A stretch of DNA of 40,371 nt from an uncultured Alphaproteobacteria bacterium (GTDB lineage Bacteria > Pseudomonadota > Alphaproteobacteria > HIMB59), in NCBI GenBank assembly GCA_902599405.1, contig CACKFO010000011.1, forward strand, positions 1 to 40,371. The letters run 5' to 3'. The first letter of the stretch is position 1, and each line of letters starts with the position of its first letter. Both the position numbers and the translations under genes were made by a program. This document shows, one piece after another, positions 16,485 to 25,182 of the stretch. The notes below the pieces were generated by a model. It searched no databases. It was not told the DNA's origin and was given only the letters and a program-made list of their open reading frames with translations.

Positions 16485-17501
16485 ATGAAAACAATAATTG
16501 TTGATCCTTTTCCAAGACAAATGGATCTTATTTTCTCTAAAGATAAGCTTGTTTATTTAAAAAAAAATTTCAAACTTATTGATGCACCAATAAAAAATAA
16601 AAAAAATTTTTATCAAAACAATATATCAAAAGCAGATTTTATAATTGGACAACCTGACCTTCCAAATTCAATTTTAAAAAAGGCAGCAAAACTTAAAGCT
16701 ATATTCAATGTTGAGAGCAACTTCATGGACAATATGGATTATGAGTATTGTTTTAGAAATGGTATCTATGTTCTATCTACTGCTCCTGTTTTTGCTCAAA
16801 CAGTTGCTGAAATTGCAGTTGGTTTTACTTTGTCTCTCAAGAGGGAAATTCATCAATCACATATAGATTTTATTAATAATAAAGAAAAATATGGATTGGA
16901 AAGTAATATGAATTCTAGTTTATTGCAGAATAACACTGTCAGTTTTATTGGTTTTGGAGATCTGGCCAAAAAGTTAAAACCCTTGTTAGAGCCTTTCACA
17001 AATAATTTTCTTGCATACGACCCTTGGCTTCCAAGCAAGTTACTTGAGGATAATAATTGTAAAATTAATTCTCTTAATGAAATATTCAAAAAATCAGATG
17101 TGATATATGTTCTTAGTTCTATCACAACAAAAAACAAACATATGATTGATAAAAAGCTACTTAATCTGATGAAACAAAATTCTTGTTTAATAATTCTAAG
17201 TAGGGCTAATGTAGTGAATTTTAAAGACCTACTAAAAATTTCAAAAAAAAGAAATATAAAAGTTGCAACAGATGTATTTCCTGAGGAGCCAGTAGAAAAA
17301 AATGATCCCATACGTAAGTCTAAAAATATTCTTTTCTCAGCACACAGAGCTGGAGCTCTAAAGTCTGTGTTTTATGAAATGGGCGAAATAGTGTTTGAAG
17401 ATTTAAAACTAATAAACAAAGGTCTCCCTCCAAAGTTATGTAGAAAAGCAGAGCTAGAGACTGTCGGAAAACTAAGATCAAAACCAGTAAAGATTAATTA
17501 A
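16485..17501 (+). CDS. D-isomer-specific 2-hydroxyacid dehydrogenase, NAD-dependent
   Basis: 338 residues with the two-domain formate/glycerate dehydrogenase fold. NAD-binding site GFGDLAKKL (156-164), acidic D179 at the end of the following strand, catalytic R240 (LSRANVVN), E267/E268 (FPEEPV) and H287 (SAHRAG). It reversibly reduces a 2-keto acid to a D-2-hydroxyacid. Members include phosphoglycerate, glyoxylate/hydroxypyruvate and erythronate-phosphate dehydrogenases; the exact substrate is unclear. It is followed by fucU and rbsK on the same strand (39-base gap), so a sugar-derived acid is likely. Confidence 0.88.
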   Translation: MKTIIVDPFPRQMDLIFSKDKLVYLKKNFKLIDAPIKNKKNFYQNNISKADFIIGQPDLPNSILKKAAKLKAIFNVESNFMDNMDYEYCFRNGIYVLSTAPVFAQTVAEIAVGFTLSLKREIHQSHIDFINNKEKYGLESNMNSSLLQNNTVSFIGFGDLAKKLKPLLEPFTNNFLAYDPWLPSKLLEDNNCKINSLNEIFKKSDVIYVLSSITTKNKHMIDKKLLNLMKQNSCLIILSRANVVNFKDLLKISKKRNIKVATDVFPEEPVEKNDPIRKSKNILFSAHRAGALKSVFYEMGEIVFEDLKLINKGLPPKLCRKAELETVGKLRSKPVKIN

Positions 17502-17540
17502 TTAAGTTGAATTTAACGAATTAATTTAGTTCTATGTTAT

Positions 17541-17999
17541 ATGCTTATTAAAATTGATCCTATTCTTAGTCCAGAGGTTTTACATACTTTAAGAGCGATG
17601 GGACATGGAGATAAATTAATTTTATGTGACTCAAATTTTCCCGCCTATTCGATGAACTCCAGAGTTCATCGTATTGATGGCGTAAATGCTGCAAGAGCTG
17701 CAGAGGCTATACTCTCCTTATTTCCTCTAGATAGCTTTGTCGACTCTCCTATTCAAAGGATGGAAATTGATGGAAATCCAGATCAATTAAATGAAGTTCA
17801 TCAAGAAATAATTGATATAACTAAGAAAATTTCAGGAGAGCATTGGAAAATTTCATCCATTGAAAGGTTTAAATTTTATGATGAAGCCAAAAAGGCATTT
17901 GCCATAATAACAACAAACGAAACTAGACCATTTGGATGCTTTATCTTAACTAAAGGAGTTGTTAAACCTGATGGTACTGTTTGGGTACTAGATAAGTGA
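17541..17999 (+). CDS. fucU: RbsD/FucU-family sugar mutarotase
   Basis: 152 residues, full length for FucU (E. coli 140). Family motifs: MGHGDKLILCDSNFP with H22 and D30, VHRIDG, and the C-terminal FGCFILTKGVV. FucU accelerates anomer interconversion of L-fucose and ribose so that downstream enzymes receive the right form. Its TGA overlaps the GTG start of the ribokinase gene (GTGA at 17996-17999), so the pair is translationally coupled and ribose is a sensible substrate. No fucose kinase, fucose isomerase or fucose aldolase is nearby. Confidence 0.88.
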   Translation: MLIKIDPILSPEVLHTLRAMGHGDKLILCDSNFPAYSMNSRVHRIDGVNAARAAEAILSLFPLDSFVDSPIQRMEIDGNPDQLNEVHQEIIDITKKISGEHWKISSIERFKFYDEAKKAFAIITTNETRPFGCFILTKGVVKPDGTVWVLDK

Positions 18000-18901
18000 G
18001 TATTTGTGTATTTGGGATATTTGTTGCAGATCTATGTTTTTTTGCAAATGATATTCCAATACCAGGTCAAACCATATTAGGAAAAAAATACATCATCGGG
18101 CCAGGTGGTAAAGGGTCTAACCAAGCAATAGCAGCAGCAAGAGCCGGAGGTAATGTATCGTTTATAAGTAAAGTAGGTAAAGATAGCTATGCCGATCTTG
18201 CAATCTCTTTATACGAAAGAGATAAAATAAATTATGATGGTTTGGTTATTTCTGAAAATGAATCAACTGGGGCTGCAGGTATATTGATTAATGAAAAAAC
18301 TGGGCAAAATGCAATAAATGTTGTTCCAGGAGCTGCTGGTACAATCGATGAAAAGTTAATCGACTCAAAGTTAAATATAATTGAGTCTTCTGATGTTTTT
18401 TTAACTCAGTTAGAGACACCAAAAAAGGTAACACTCTATGCTCTAAAAAAAGCGAAAAATTTTAATTGTACAACAATTCTAAATCCAGCACCCGCCAGTG
18501 AAATAACTGATGATAGCTTTCAATATTTTGATTTTTTTACCCCCAATGAAACGGAAGCAAGTTTTTATTTCGGTCAATCAATTAAAAATGAGGAAGACTG
18601 TAAAAAAGCAGGAAATTTTTTTTTAGATAAAGGGATAAAGAATATAATTATTACACTTGGAGAAAATGGTTGTTATTTTAAAAACAATAAAGAGGAGTTT
18701 ATATTACCTGCTTCAAATCTAAAAAAACCAGTAGTTGACACAACAGGTGCGGGAGATGCTTTTAATGGGGCTTTAAGTGTGGCAATCTCACAAAATAAAA
18801 ACTACAAAGAAGCTATTGAGTTTGCTAATCTTGTGGCAGGTGTTTCTGTTACAAGGGAGGGAGCAGCAAATTCAATGCCATACAAAGAGGAATTACTTTA
18901 A
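17996..18901 (+). CDS. rbsK: Ribokinase
   Basis: 301 residues beginning at GTG 17996. Ribose-binding motif GPGGKGSNQA (35-44) and the second signature DTTGAGDAFNGAL (248-260) with catalytic base D254. Phosphorylates D-ribose to ribose-5-phosphate, which feeds the pentose phosphate pathway. The GTG start is chosen because it overlaps the fucU stop by four bases and gives the usual ribokinase N-terminus. The aldo/keto reductase gene follows after two bases. 2-Deoxyribose or another aldose cannot be excluded as substrate. Confidence 0.9.
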   Translation: MSICVFGIFVADLCFFANDIPIPGQTILGKKYIIGPGGKGSNQAIAAARAGGNVSFISKVGKDSYADLAISLYERDKINYDGLVISENESTGAAGILINEKTGQNAINVVPGAAGTIDEKLIDSKLNIIESSDVFLTQLETPKKVTLYALKKAKNFNCTTILNPAPASEITDDSFQYFDFFTPNETEASFYFGQSIKNEEDCKKAGNFFLDKGIKNIIITLGENGCYFKNNKEEFILPASNLKKPVVDTTGAGDAFNGALSVAISQNKNYKEAIEFANLVAGVSVTREGAANSMPYKEELL

Positions 18902-18903
18902 AA

Positions 18904-19929
18904 ATGACATATATTTCAGACAAAAATCGCTATCAAAAAATGCATTATAGAAATTGTGGTGATAGTGGTTTAAAACTACCAGTCTTATCAATAGGGTTAT
19001 GGCATAACTTTGGGGGCAATGGAATGGCTTCAGAGTCTAAAAAAATTCTTTTTGAGTCTTTTGATGCAGGAATTACTCATTTTGATTTAGCAAATAATTA
19101 TGGACCACCTTATGGCAGTGCTGAGTCTAATTTTGGAAAAGTCATGAAAAGTGATCTTGGAAAATACCGTGATGAGTTAATTATATCTTCTAAAGCAGGT
19201 TACGATATGTGGGATGGACCATATGGTGAATGGGGTTCAAAAAAACATGTAATTGCTAGTTGCGATCAAAGTTTAAAGAGGATGAAACTGGATTATGTAG
19301 ATATATTTTATTCTCATCGTTTTGATCCAAATACACCTCTTGAGGAAACAGCTGATGCTTTAGAAAGTATCTATAAAGCTGGTAAGGCCCTGTATATTGG
19401 TGTCTCTTCTTACTCCTCCAATAAAACAAATAAAATGATTTCAATTTTAAAGAGCAAAGGTATCAAGTTATTAATTCATCAACCTTCTTATTCATTAATC
19501 AATAGATGGATTGAAAAAGATTTAACAAAAACTCTCATAAAAAAAGGGGTTGGTTGTATCGCCTTTTCTCCACTAGCCCAAGGTTTTTTATCTAATAAAT
19601 ATTTGAAAGGAATTCCCAAAGTTTCAAGGGTTAATGAAAATAGCTCTTTCAGCAAAAATTTAATAACGAAAAAAAATACTAAAATTATTAATGAACTCAG
19701 TAAAATTGCGAAAAGAAGAAATCAATCTCTATCCCAAATGGCTATAGCATGGGTATTAAATAATCGTGCAATAACTTCTGCTTTAATAGGAGCTAGAACC
19801 GTAAAACAGCTTAAAGAAAACTTAGCTACACTTGATAATTTAAAATTTTCAAAAAAAGAAATAAAAGAAATAAATAAAGCTGCAAAAGAGGGTGATATAA
19901 ATATATGGGCTCCTTCTAGTGCCCATTGA
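18904..19929 (+). CDS. YghZ-type aldo/keto reductase (L-glyceraldehyde-3-phosphate reductase family)
   Basis: 341 residues, closely resembling E. coli YghZ (Gpr) over its length: MHYRNCGDSGLKLP, LSIGLWHNFGG, THFDLANNYGPP, KAGYDMWDGPYG, IFYSHRFD and LLIHQPSYSLINRW. The catalytic tetrad is D61, Y66, K97 and H138. The family uses NADPH to reduce aldehydes; YghZ detoxifies L-glyceraldehyde-3-phosphate and methylglyoxal, and its relatives include the potassium-channel beta subunits. It is in an operon with fucU and rbsK (two-base gap), so here it may handle an aldose or a reactive triose arising from sugar catabolism. Confidence 0.9.
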   Translation: MTYISDKNRYQKMHYRNCGDSGLKLPVLSIGLWHNFGGNGMASESKKILFESFDAGITHFDLANNYGPPYGSAESNFGKVMKSDLGKYRDELIISSKAGYDMWDGPYGEWGSKKHVIASCDQSLKRMKLDYVDIFYSHRFDPNTPLEETADALESIYKAGKALYIGVSSYSSNKTNKMISILKSKGIKLLIHQPSYSLINRWIEKDLTKTLIKKGVGCIAFSPLAQGFLSNKYLKGIPKVSRVNENSSFSKNLITKKNTKIINELSKIAKRRNQSLSQMAIAWVLNNRAITSALIGARTVKQLKENLATLDNLKFSKKEIKEINKAAKEGDINIWAPSSAH

Positions 19930-19962
19930 TTAATTGAATTTTTTTATTATCTCGCTAATAAA

Positions 19963-20970
19963 TTAAATTTTAACCCACTTTTTTTTCTTAATAGACATAA
20001 AAATTGCATCTAATACTTTCATATTTTTTTTTGCATCTAATAATCCATAATCTATTTTAGTTTTATAAATTAACTCATTAGAAAATTTTGTAACTTGATG
20101 TTCATATTGATCAGTCGCTGGAAATACTTTTATTGTATTATCTTTTCGATAGATTGATTTTCCATTGTAGATAACAACTGTAGTTGGTTTATTTGCAATT
20201 GCATTGAAAGGATTTTCAATAACAACTGTTTTTTTTTTGCCAAGAATTACTACTTGTTGTGAATATGTGCTTTGTGTAGCAACTGTAAAGGTTGAGAAAA
20301 TATCTCCAAAATCTAACAATGCAGATGATAAAATATCTGTTTTAAATTTTTTATCATTTTTAGTAGTTGCAATAACTCTTTTTGGTTCTTTATCTAATAG
20401 AAATCTTGATATGACAGTCGGATAACATCCAATGTCATAGATGGCCCCTCCACCAAATTTTTTGATATTTCTGATATTTTTTGGATTTTTATTATTGTAT
20501 GAAAACACTGTTGATATACTTGATATTGATCCGATCTTACCTGATTTTATATATTCTTTAACCCATCGCCATTGAGGATGATGCCTGACCATAAATGCTT
20601 CTTTAACAATAACTTTATTTTGTGAGGCAATTTTTATTAATGGATCTATATCTTTTGATTTTAAAGATAATGGTTTCTCTAATAGGAGATTTTTTTTATT
20701 TTTACAGGCCTCAATACTTGATTTTATATGTAAGTGGTTAGGAAGAGGGTTATAAATTATATCTACATCTTTATCTTCATATAACTCTTTATAAGAACCA
20801 TAGCTTTTTGGTATTTTAAATTTTTTGGTTAGAGCCGTTGCTCTGGATAAATTTCTACTAGCGAGCGCAATAACCTGACTATTTTTAGATTTTTTTATTG
20901 CAGGTATTACGTGCTCCCAACCAATTTTAGCAGTGCTTAATATGCCCCAATTAATAATTCTTTTTTTCAT
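19963..20970 (-). CDS. Gfo/Idh/MocA-family oxidoreductase
   Basis: 335 residues. An N-terminal Rossmann domain (NWGILSTAKIGWEHVIPAI), LLEKPLSLK with the conserved EKP lysine, KEAFMVRHHPQW, and FGGGAIYDIGCYP in the C-terminal domain. This composition is closest to the D-xylose dehydrogenase / dihydrodiol dehydrogenase branch. NAD(P)-dependent oxidation of a sugar or cyclitol is expected; the substrate is unassigned. Unlike the iolG remnant at 7424 this copy is intact. It is convergent with the aldo/keto reductase gene and divergent from the mak-pfk operon, sharing a 91-base intergenic region that carries a direct repeat. Confidence 0.87.
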   Translation of the reverse strand: MKKRIINWGILSTAKIGWEHVIPAIKKSKNSQVIALASRNLSRATALTKKFKIPKSYGSYKELYEDKDVDIIYNPLPNHLHIKSSIEACKNKKNLLLEKPLSLKSKDIDPLIKIASQNKVIVKEAFMVRHHPQWRWVKEYIKSGKIGSISSISTVFSYNNKNPKNIRNIKKFGGGAIYDIGCYPTVISRFLLDKEPKRVIATTKNDKKFKTDILSSALLDFGDIFSTFTVATQSTYSQQVVILGKKKTVVIENPFNAIANKPTTVVIYNGKSIYRKDNTIKVFPATDQYEHQVTKFSNELIYKTKIDYGLLDAKKNMKVLDAIFMSIKKKKWVKI

Positions 20971-21001
20971 AAAAAAAATTTAAACCTTTTGGACTACAAT
21001 C

Positions 21002-21036
21002 CATACATATATTTAAAAGATTTCATACATATATTT
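21002..21036. repeat. Direct repeat, two 13-base copies 22 bases apart
   Basis: CATACATATATTT occurs at 21002-21014 and 21024-21036 in the divergent gap between the Gfo/Idh/MocA gene and mak. The 22-base period is two helical turns, putting both copies on one DNA face, as tandem operator half-sites would be. Low complexity tempers this. Confidence 0.4.
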
Positions 21037-21061
21037 TATAACTTATGGTATCTATTTAAAA

Positions 21062-21985
21062 ATGAGTGATTTTAAAATAGGCATTGATTACGGTGGTACA
21101 AAAATTGAGGGTATTTTAATAGACTCAAATGGTAAAGAAATTCTAAGAAAAAGATCTACTTATGAAAAAAATTACGAAAGTGGTTTAAATACCGTAAAAT
21201 CTTTAGTTTCAGAATTTGATAAATTTACAGATCAACAAAATTCTGTAGGGGTTTGCATACCAGGATTTTCTTCATATGAAACTGGCTTAGTAAATAACGC
21301 TAATTGTATATGGATTAATGACAAACCATTTCATAAAGACTTAGAAAAAAGTTTAAATAGAGAAATTCGTATCATGAATGATGCTAACTGTTTTGCATTA
21401 TCTGAAGCTATCGATGGCTCTGGGGCAAATTATAAATCAGTTTGGGGTGTAATTATTGGATCTGGTTTTGGCGGATCATTTGTTTATGAAAAGAAAGTCA
21501 TTGAGGGCATTAACCAAATTGCAGGAGATTGGGGACATCAGCCATTACCCTATCCTACTAATGAGGAAATTAATTCTAATGTCCAATGTAATGTAGGGAA
21601 TTGCAAACGACCCTTATGTGCTGAGCAATTTATATCAGGAATAGGTTTTACAAAATTATTTAACGAGAAATATGGCACCAGTTTAAGAACAAGAGAAATA
21701 GTCGCTTTGGAAGCGAATGGAGATGAAAGAGCAAAAAAAGAATTTGAATTATATGAAGATCGTTTTGCCAGATTAATATCTGTAATGATAGGTATCGTTG
21801 ACCCTGAGGTAATAGTTTTTGGTGGAGGTATGTCAAACGTTGGTAGACTTTATGACAATATACCTAAATTACTTCCTAAATACACATTTAGTGATAAGAT
21901 AAGAAATAAGATCTTACGGAATACTCACGGTGACTCCAGCGGTGTTAGAGGAGCAGCGTGGTTGTGGGACTCAGATAAATTTTAA
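21062..21985 (+). CDS. mak: Fructokinase, ROK family (Mak-like)
   Basis: 307 residues aligning from memory along most of E. coli Mak (manno(fructo)kinase): IDYGGTKIEG (8-17), IPGFSSYETGLVNNAN, MNDANCFALSEAIDG with catalytic D107, AGDWGHQPLPYP with H159, VFGGGMSNVGRLY and GDSSGVRGAAWLW at the end. It phosphorylates fructose (and mannose) at C6. One oddity: the usual ROK zinc motif CxCGxxGC is altered, with cysteines at 176, 181 and 186. The stop is immediately followed by the pfk ATG, so fructose-6-phosphate passes to the next enzyme in the operon. The FrcBCA importer probably supplies fructose. Confidence 0.9.
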   Translation: MSDFKIGIDYGGTKIEGILIDSNGKEILRKRSTYEKNYESGLNTVKSLVSEFDKFTDQQNSVGVCIPGFSSYETGLVNNANCIWINDKPFHKDLEKSLNREIRIMNDANCFALSEAIDGSGANYKSVWGVIIGSGFGGSFVYEKKVIEGINQIAGDWGHQPLPYPTNEEINSNVQCNVGNCKRPLCAEQFISGIGFTKLFNEKYGTSLRTREIVALEANGDERAKKEFELYEDRFARLISVMIGIVDPEVIVFGGGMSNVGRLYDNIPKLLPKYTFSDKIRNKILRNTHGDSSGVRGAAWLWDSDKF

Positions 21986-23068
21986 ATGAAAAAAATTGGA
22001 ATTCTTACTAGTGGTGGAGACTGTGGTGGTTTAAACGCGGCAGTTAGATCGATATTTTTTAGAGCTAAAAATACATATCAGATGGAAGTTATGGGTATTC
22101 GTGATGGCACTGTTGGTTTAATGCAAAGACCAGTGGCTTATGTTCCATTAGACTATCAAACTTTTAGCGGTTCTCTTCTAAGACAAGGTGGGACATTTTT
22201 GGGAACAACAAGTAAAGGTAATCCTTTTAAATTTCCCATGCCAGATGGTAAATACAAAGATAGATCCCAAGACATTATTGATGGTTACAAAGAATTAGGT
22301 CTTGAGGGGCTTATTGTTATAGGCGGAGATGGAAGCATGTCGATATTAACTGAAATTGCAAAAAGAGGAGACTTAAATATTGTAGCCATACCTAAAACAA
22401 TTGACAATGATGTGGGAGCCACAGAAAGTTCCATAGGGTTTAATACAGCTGTAAATGTTGCTACCCAAGCACTAGATAACTTACAAACAACTGCTGCAAG
22501 TCATCAAAGAACGATGATTTTAGAAGTAATGGGTAGAGACGCAGGACACATAGCTATTAACGCAGGCATTGCTGGTGGAGCAGATGTAATCCTAATTCCT
22601 GAATTAGATTACTCTATCAAAGGAATTGTCAATAAACTCACTGAAATGAAAAATAGAGGAATAGTTCATTCGCTGATAGTAGTAGCAGAAGCAGTAAAAA
22701 CAGAAAACGGAAAAAGTTATACTGTTGAATATGCTGATGGTCAAAAAAGATTAGGCGGAATAGGTAATTATCTTTCAGAGGAAATAATGAAAAGTACTGA
22801 TATAGAGTGTAGAGTCACCTCTTTGGGGCATGTTCAACGAGGTGCACCTCCTACTCCACGTGATAGAATTTTAGCTAGTGCTTTTGGAGTTTATGCTGTT
22901 GATTTAATAGCAAAAGGAAAATATGGAAGAATGGTTGCCTGGAGAGATAGAAAAGTTGTTGATGTTCCAATTAGTGAAGGAATTTCTACTTATAAAGTTG
23001 TAGATAGATCCGATCCTCTAATTGAAACTGCTTTAGCACTTGGGGTATATGTTGGTGATATAAAGTGA
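21986..23068 (+). CDS. pfkA: 6-phosphofructokinase
   Basis: 360 residues. Substrate-site motifs: GGDCGGLNA at the N-terminus, GGDGS (113-117), PKTIDND (136-142) with catalytic D140, MGRDAGH (182-188), and GHVQRGAPPTPRDR. G116 argues for ATP rather than pyrophosphate as phosphoryl donor (PPi enzymes carry D there), while K137 is the residue seen in PPi and group-III ATP enzymes, so a group-III ATP-PFK is the best call. It converts fructose-6-phosphate to fructose-1,6-bisphosphate. It directly abuts mak upstream and the oxygenase gene downstream with no spacing, a compact glycolytic operon. Confidence 0.93.
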   Translation: MKKIGILTSGGDCGGLNAAVRSIFFRAKNTYQMEVMGIRDGTVGLMQRPVAYVPLDYQTFSGSLLRQGGTFLGTTSKGNPFKFPMPDGKYKDRSQDIIDGYKELGLEGLIVIGGDGSMSILTEIAKRGDLNIVAIPKTIDNDVGATESSIGFNTAVNVATQALDNLQTTAASHQRTMILEVMGRDAGHIAINAGIAGGADVILIPELDYSIKGIVNKLTEMKNRGIVHSLIVVAEAVKTENGKSYTVEYADGQKRLGGIGNYLSEEIMKSTDIECRVTSLGHVQRGAPPTPRDRILASAFGVYAVDLIAKGKYGRMVAWRDRKVVDVPISEGISTYKVVDRSDPLIETALALGVYVGDIK

Positions 23069-23899
23069 ATGTTTATACCAATAGAAAAAATTTCAGATCT
23101 TCAAGAATTTAAAAAAGATATTTTTAGTGGAAAAGTTTTTGTATTTCAAAAATCAAAAACTTCAAATGATTTAATAACCCAAATTAAAAATAAAATACAA
23201 AATATTTATGATGGTGAAATAGAAAAAATACACTATTTAAAAAATTCTGAGGATATAAGTAAGGATATTGTATCAAAATTAAAAAACCATGAAGATTTCA
23301 GAAAACTATTTTCAAACTTTTTATTTGAAATTGGATACAATAAAGGTGAAACTTTTTGGGATCGATTTGTGGTAAGAGTAGCACCAGCAGAAAATAACTT
23401 ACCTTACAGAGAAGCATCTAGAATAAATATTCATCGTGATACTTGGGGCACAAATTTGTATCAACAAATTAATTGGTGGGCACCAGTAAGCAATGTAGAG
23501 GAAAAAAATACTATGATTTTTTATCCAGACTATTTTGATGTTCCTGTTAAAAACACTACTTCGACTTGGGATTTAAACATTTATTTAGCCAATAGAAAAA
23601 AAGGGGATTTTTCTTATCCCTCTGCCCCGCAATTAAAGCAGGATTTACCAAGCAATACTAAAATGGTACCTGTAACTATTAAACCAGGAGAAATTTTATG
23701 TTTTTCAGGTGCCCACTTACATAGTTCATCAAAAGAAAAGTCTGAAAATACAAGGATAAGCTTTGAAATTAGAACAATATGTGAAAACGACATAAATAGT
23801 TCAGCTCAAGCCCCCAATGTAGACTGTGATTTGCAGTGGAAGTTCCCAAAAATTTTTAAAAAAATTAACGACAATTCGCCCCTGAAAATAACTAGCTGA
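23069..23899 (+). CDS. Probable Fe(II)/2-oxoglutarate-dependent oxygenase
   Basis: 276 residues not recognised as a named protein. It shows the jelly-roll oxygenase facial triad: H122-x-D124 in NIHRDTW, a distal histidine (H216 or H218) in CFSGAHLHSS, and R229 in NTRISFEIRT as the 2-oxoglutarate-binding arginine. A YQQINWWAP strand lies between. Such enzymes hydroxylate small molecules or surface sugars and lipids in the cytoplasm. It starts on the base after the pfk stop and ends 27 bases before soxB, so it is physically tied to a glycolytic operon on one side and a demethylation operon on the other. Its substrate is unknown. Confidence 0.65.
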   Translation: MFIPIEKISDLQEFKKDIFSGKVFVFQKSKTSNDLITQIKNKIQNIYDGEIEKIHYLKNSEDISKDIVSKLKNHEDFRKLFSNFLFEIGYNKGETFWDRFVVRVAPAENNLPYREASRINIHRDTWGTNLYQQINWWAPVSNVEEKNTMIFYPDYFDVPVKNTTSTWDLNIYLANRKKGDFSYPSAPQLKQDLPSNTKMVPVTIKPGEILCFSGAHLHSSSKEKSENTRISFEIRTICENDINSSAQAPNVDCDLQWKFPKIFKKINDNSPLKITS

Positions 23900-23926
23900 T
23901 TATTTTATTTTTTGCTAATTTGTGAT

Positions 23927-25177
23927 GTGAAAAAAAAATATTCAATATTTAGCCTCGCAAAGAACGCACTATCTGGCCATAAAGATTGGCAAAAAATGTG
24001 GAGAAGTCCTGAACCAAGAGAGTTTTATGATGTCATAATAATTGGTGGTGGGGGCCATGGACTTGGAACTGCTTATTATTTAGCAAAAGAACATGGATTA
24101 AAAAATATTGCTGTAATTGAAAAAGGATGGCTTGGTGGAGGTAACACAGGAAGAAATACCACTATTATAAGATCAAATTATTTATGGGATGATAGTGCTC
24201 ATTTGTACGAACACTCTTTGAAGTTATGGGAAAACCTATCAAGTGAACTCAATTACAATGTGATGTTTAGTCAAAGAGGAGTTATGAATTTAGCCCATAA
24301 CGAACATGATATTAAGGAGATTAAAAGAAGAGTGAGTGCAAATAATTTAAATGGCATTGACTCATTTTGGTTATCTAAAGAAGAAATTCAAAAAAAGGTT
24401 CCTATCATGAACACTGACAATCTTCGATATCCAGTACTTGGTGCGTCTTACCAACCTCGTGGTGGTGTAGCAAGACACGATGCAATAGCATGGGGTTTTG
24501 CAATGCGTGCTGATGAGATGGGAGTTGATATAATTCAAAATTGTGAGGCACATCAAATAAGGACTAAAAATGGAACAATAGAAGGTGTAGAAACTTCCAA
24601 GGGTTTTTTAAGGGCAAATAAAGTTGGAGTTGTTGCTTCAGGTCATACTGGTGTTTTAGCAGAGAGTGCGGGTATCAGATTACCTTTACAGAGTAAACCA
24701 CTTCAGGCACTTGTTTCTGAGCCAATCAAACCTATTATTGATACAGTGGTAATGTCATCTGCAGTTCATGCTTATGTCAGTCAATCTGATAAAGGTGAAT
24801 TAGTTATTGGAGCAGGAACCGATAGTTATAATTCTTTCACTCAAAGAGGTGGTTTTAATATTATTGAAGATACTATAAGAGCTATGGTCGAGCTTTATCC
24901 AGTATTTGGCAAAATGAAAATGCTTCGTCAATGGGGCGGTATTGTTGATATCTGCCCAGATGCTAGTCCTATTATTAGTAAATGTGACATTGAAGGTTTA
25001 TTTTTTAATTGCGGCTGGGGCACAGGTGGTTTTAAAGCTACTCCTGGAAGTGCAAATGTTTTCGCACATACCATTGCAAAAAATGAACCTCATCAAATTA
25101 ATAGTGCTTTTAATCTTGATAGATTTGCAAGTGGAAGATTAGTCGACGAACACGGTGCTGCAGCCGTAGCACATTAA
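23927..25177 (+). CDS. soxB: Sarcosine oxidase, beta subunit
   Basis: About 416 residues from GTG 23927. That start gives the family N-terminus [17 protein letters not shown]; an upstream TTG at 23912 would add five unsupported residues. The FAD-binding motif is [18 protein letters not shown]. The conserved [12 protein letters not shown] contains the histidine (about H184) that covalently holds FMN in heterotetrameric sarcosine oxidase. With subunits D, A and G it oxidatively demethylates sarcosine to glycine, hydrogen peroxide and a one-carbon unit that goes to tetrahydrofolate. It is the first gene of soxBDAG and is followed by soxD after five bases. Confidence 0.93.
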   Translation: MKKKYSIFSLAKNALSGHKDWQKMWRSPEPREFYDVIIIGGGGHGLGTAYYLAKEHGLKNIAVIEKGWLGGGNTGRNTTIIRSNYLWDDSAHLYEHSLKLWENLSSELNYNVMFSQRGVMNLAHNEHDIKEIKRRVSANNLNGIDSFWLSKEEIQKKVPIMNTDNLRYPVLGASYQPRGGVARHDAIAWGFAMRADEMGVDIIQNCEAHQIRTKNGTIEGVETSKGFLRANKVGVVASGHTGVLAESAGIRLPLQSKPLQALVSEPIKPIIDTVVMSSAVHAYVSQSDKGELVIGAGTDSYNSFTQRGGFNIIEDTIRAMVELYPVFGKMKMLRQWGGIVDICPDASPIISKCDIEGLFFNCGWGTGGFKATPGSANVFAHTIAKNEPHQINSAFNLDRFASGRLVDEHGAAAVAH

Positions 25178-25182
25178 TAAAT

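Noticed and set aside
24942-25142. Small plus-strand open frame inside soxB
   Set aside because: It is a shadow in another frame of a well-conserved part of soxB with no independent features.
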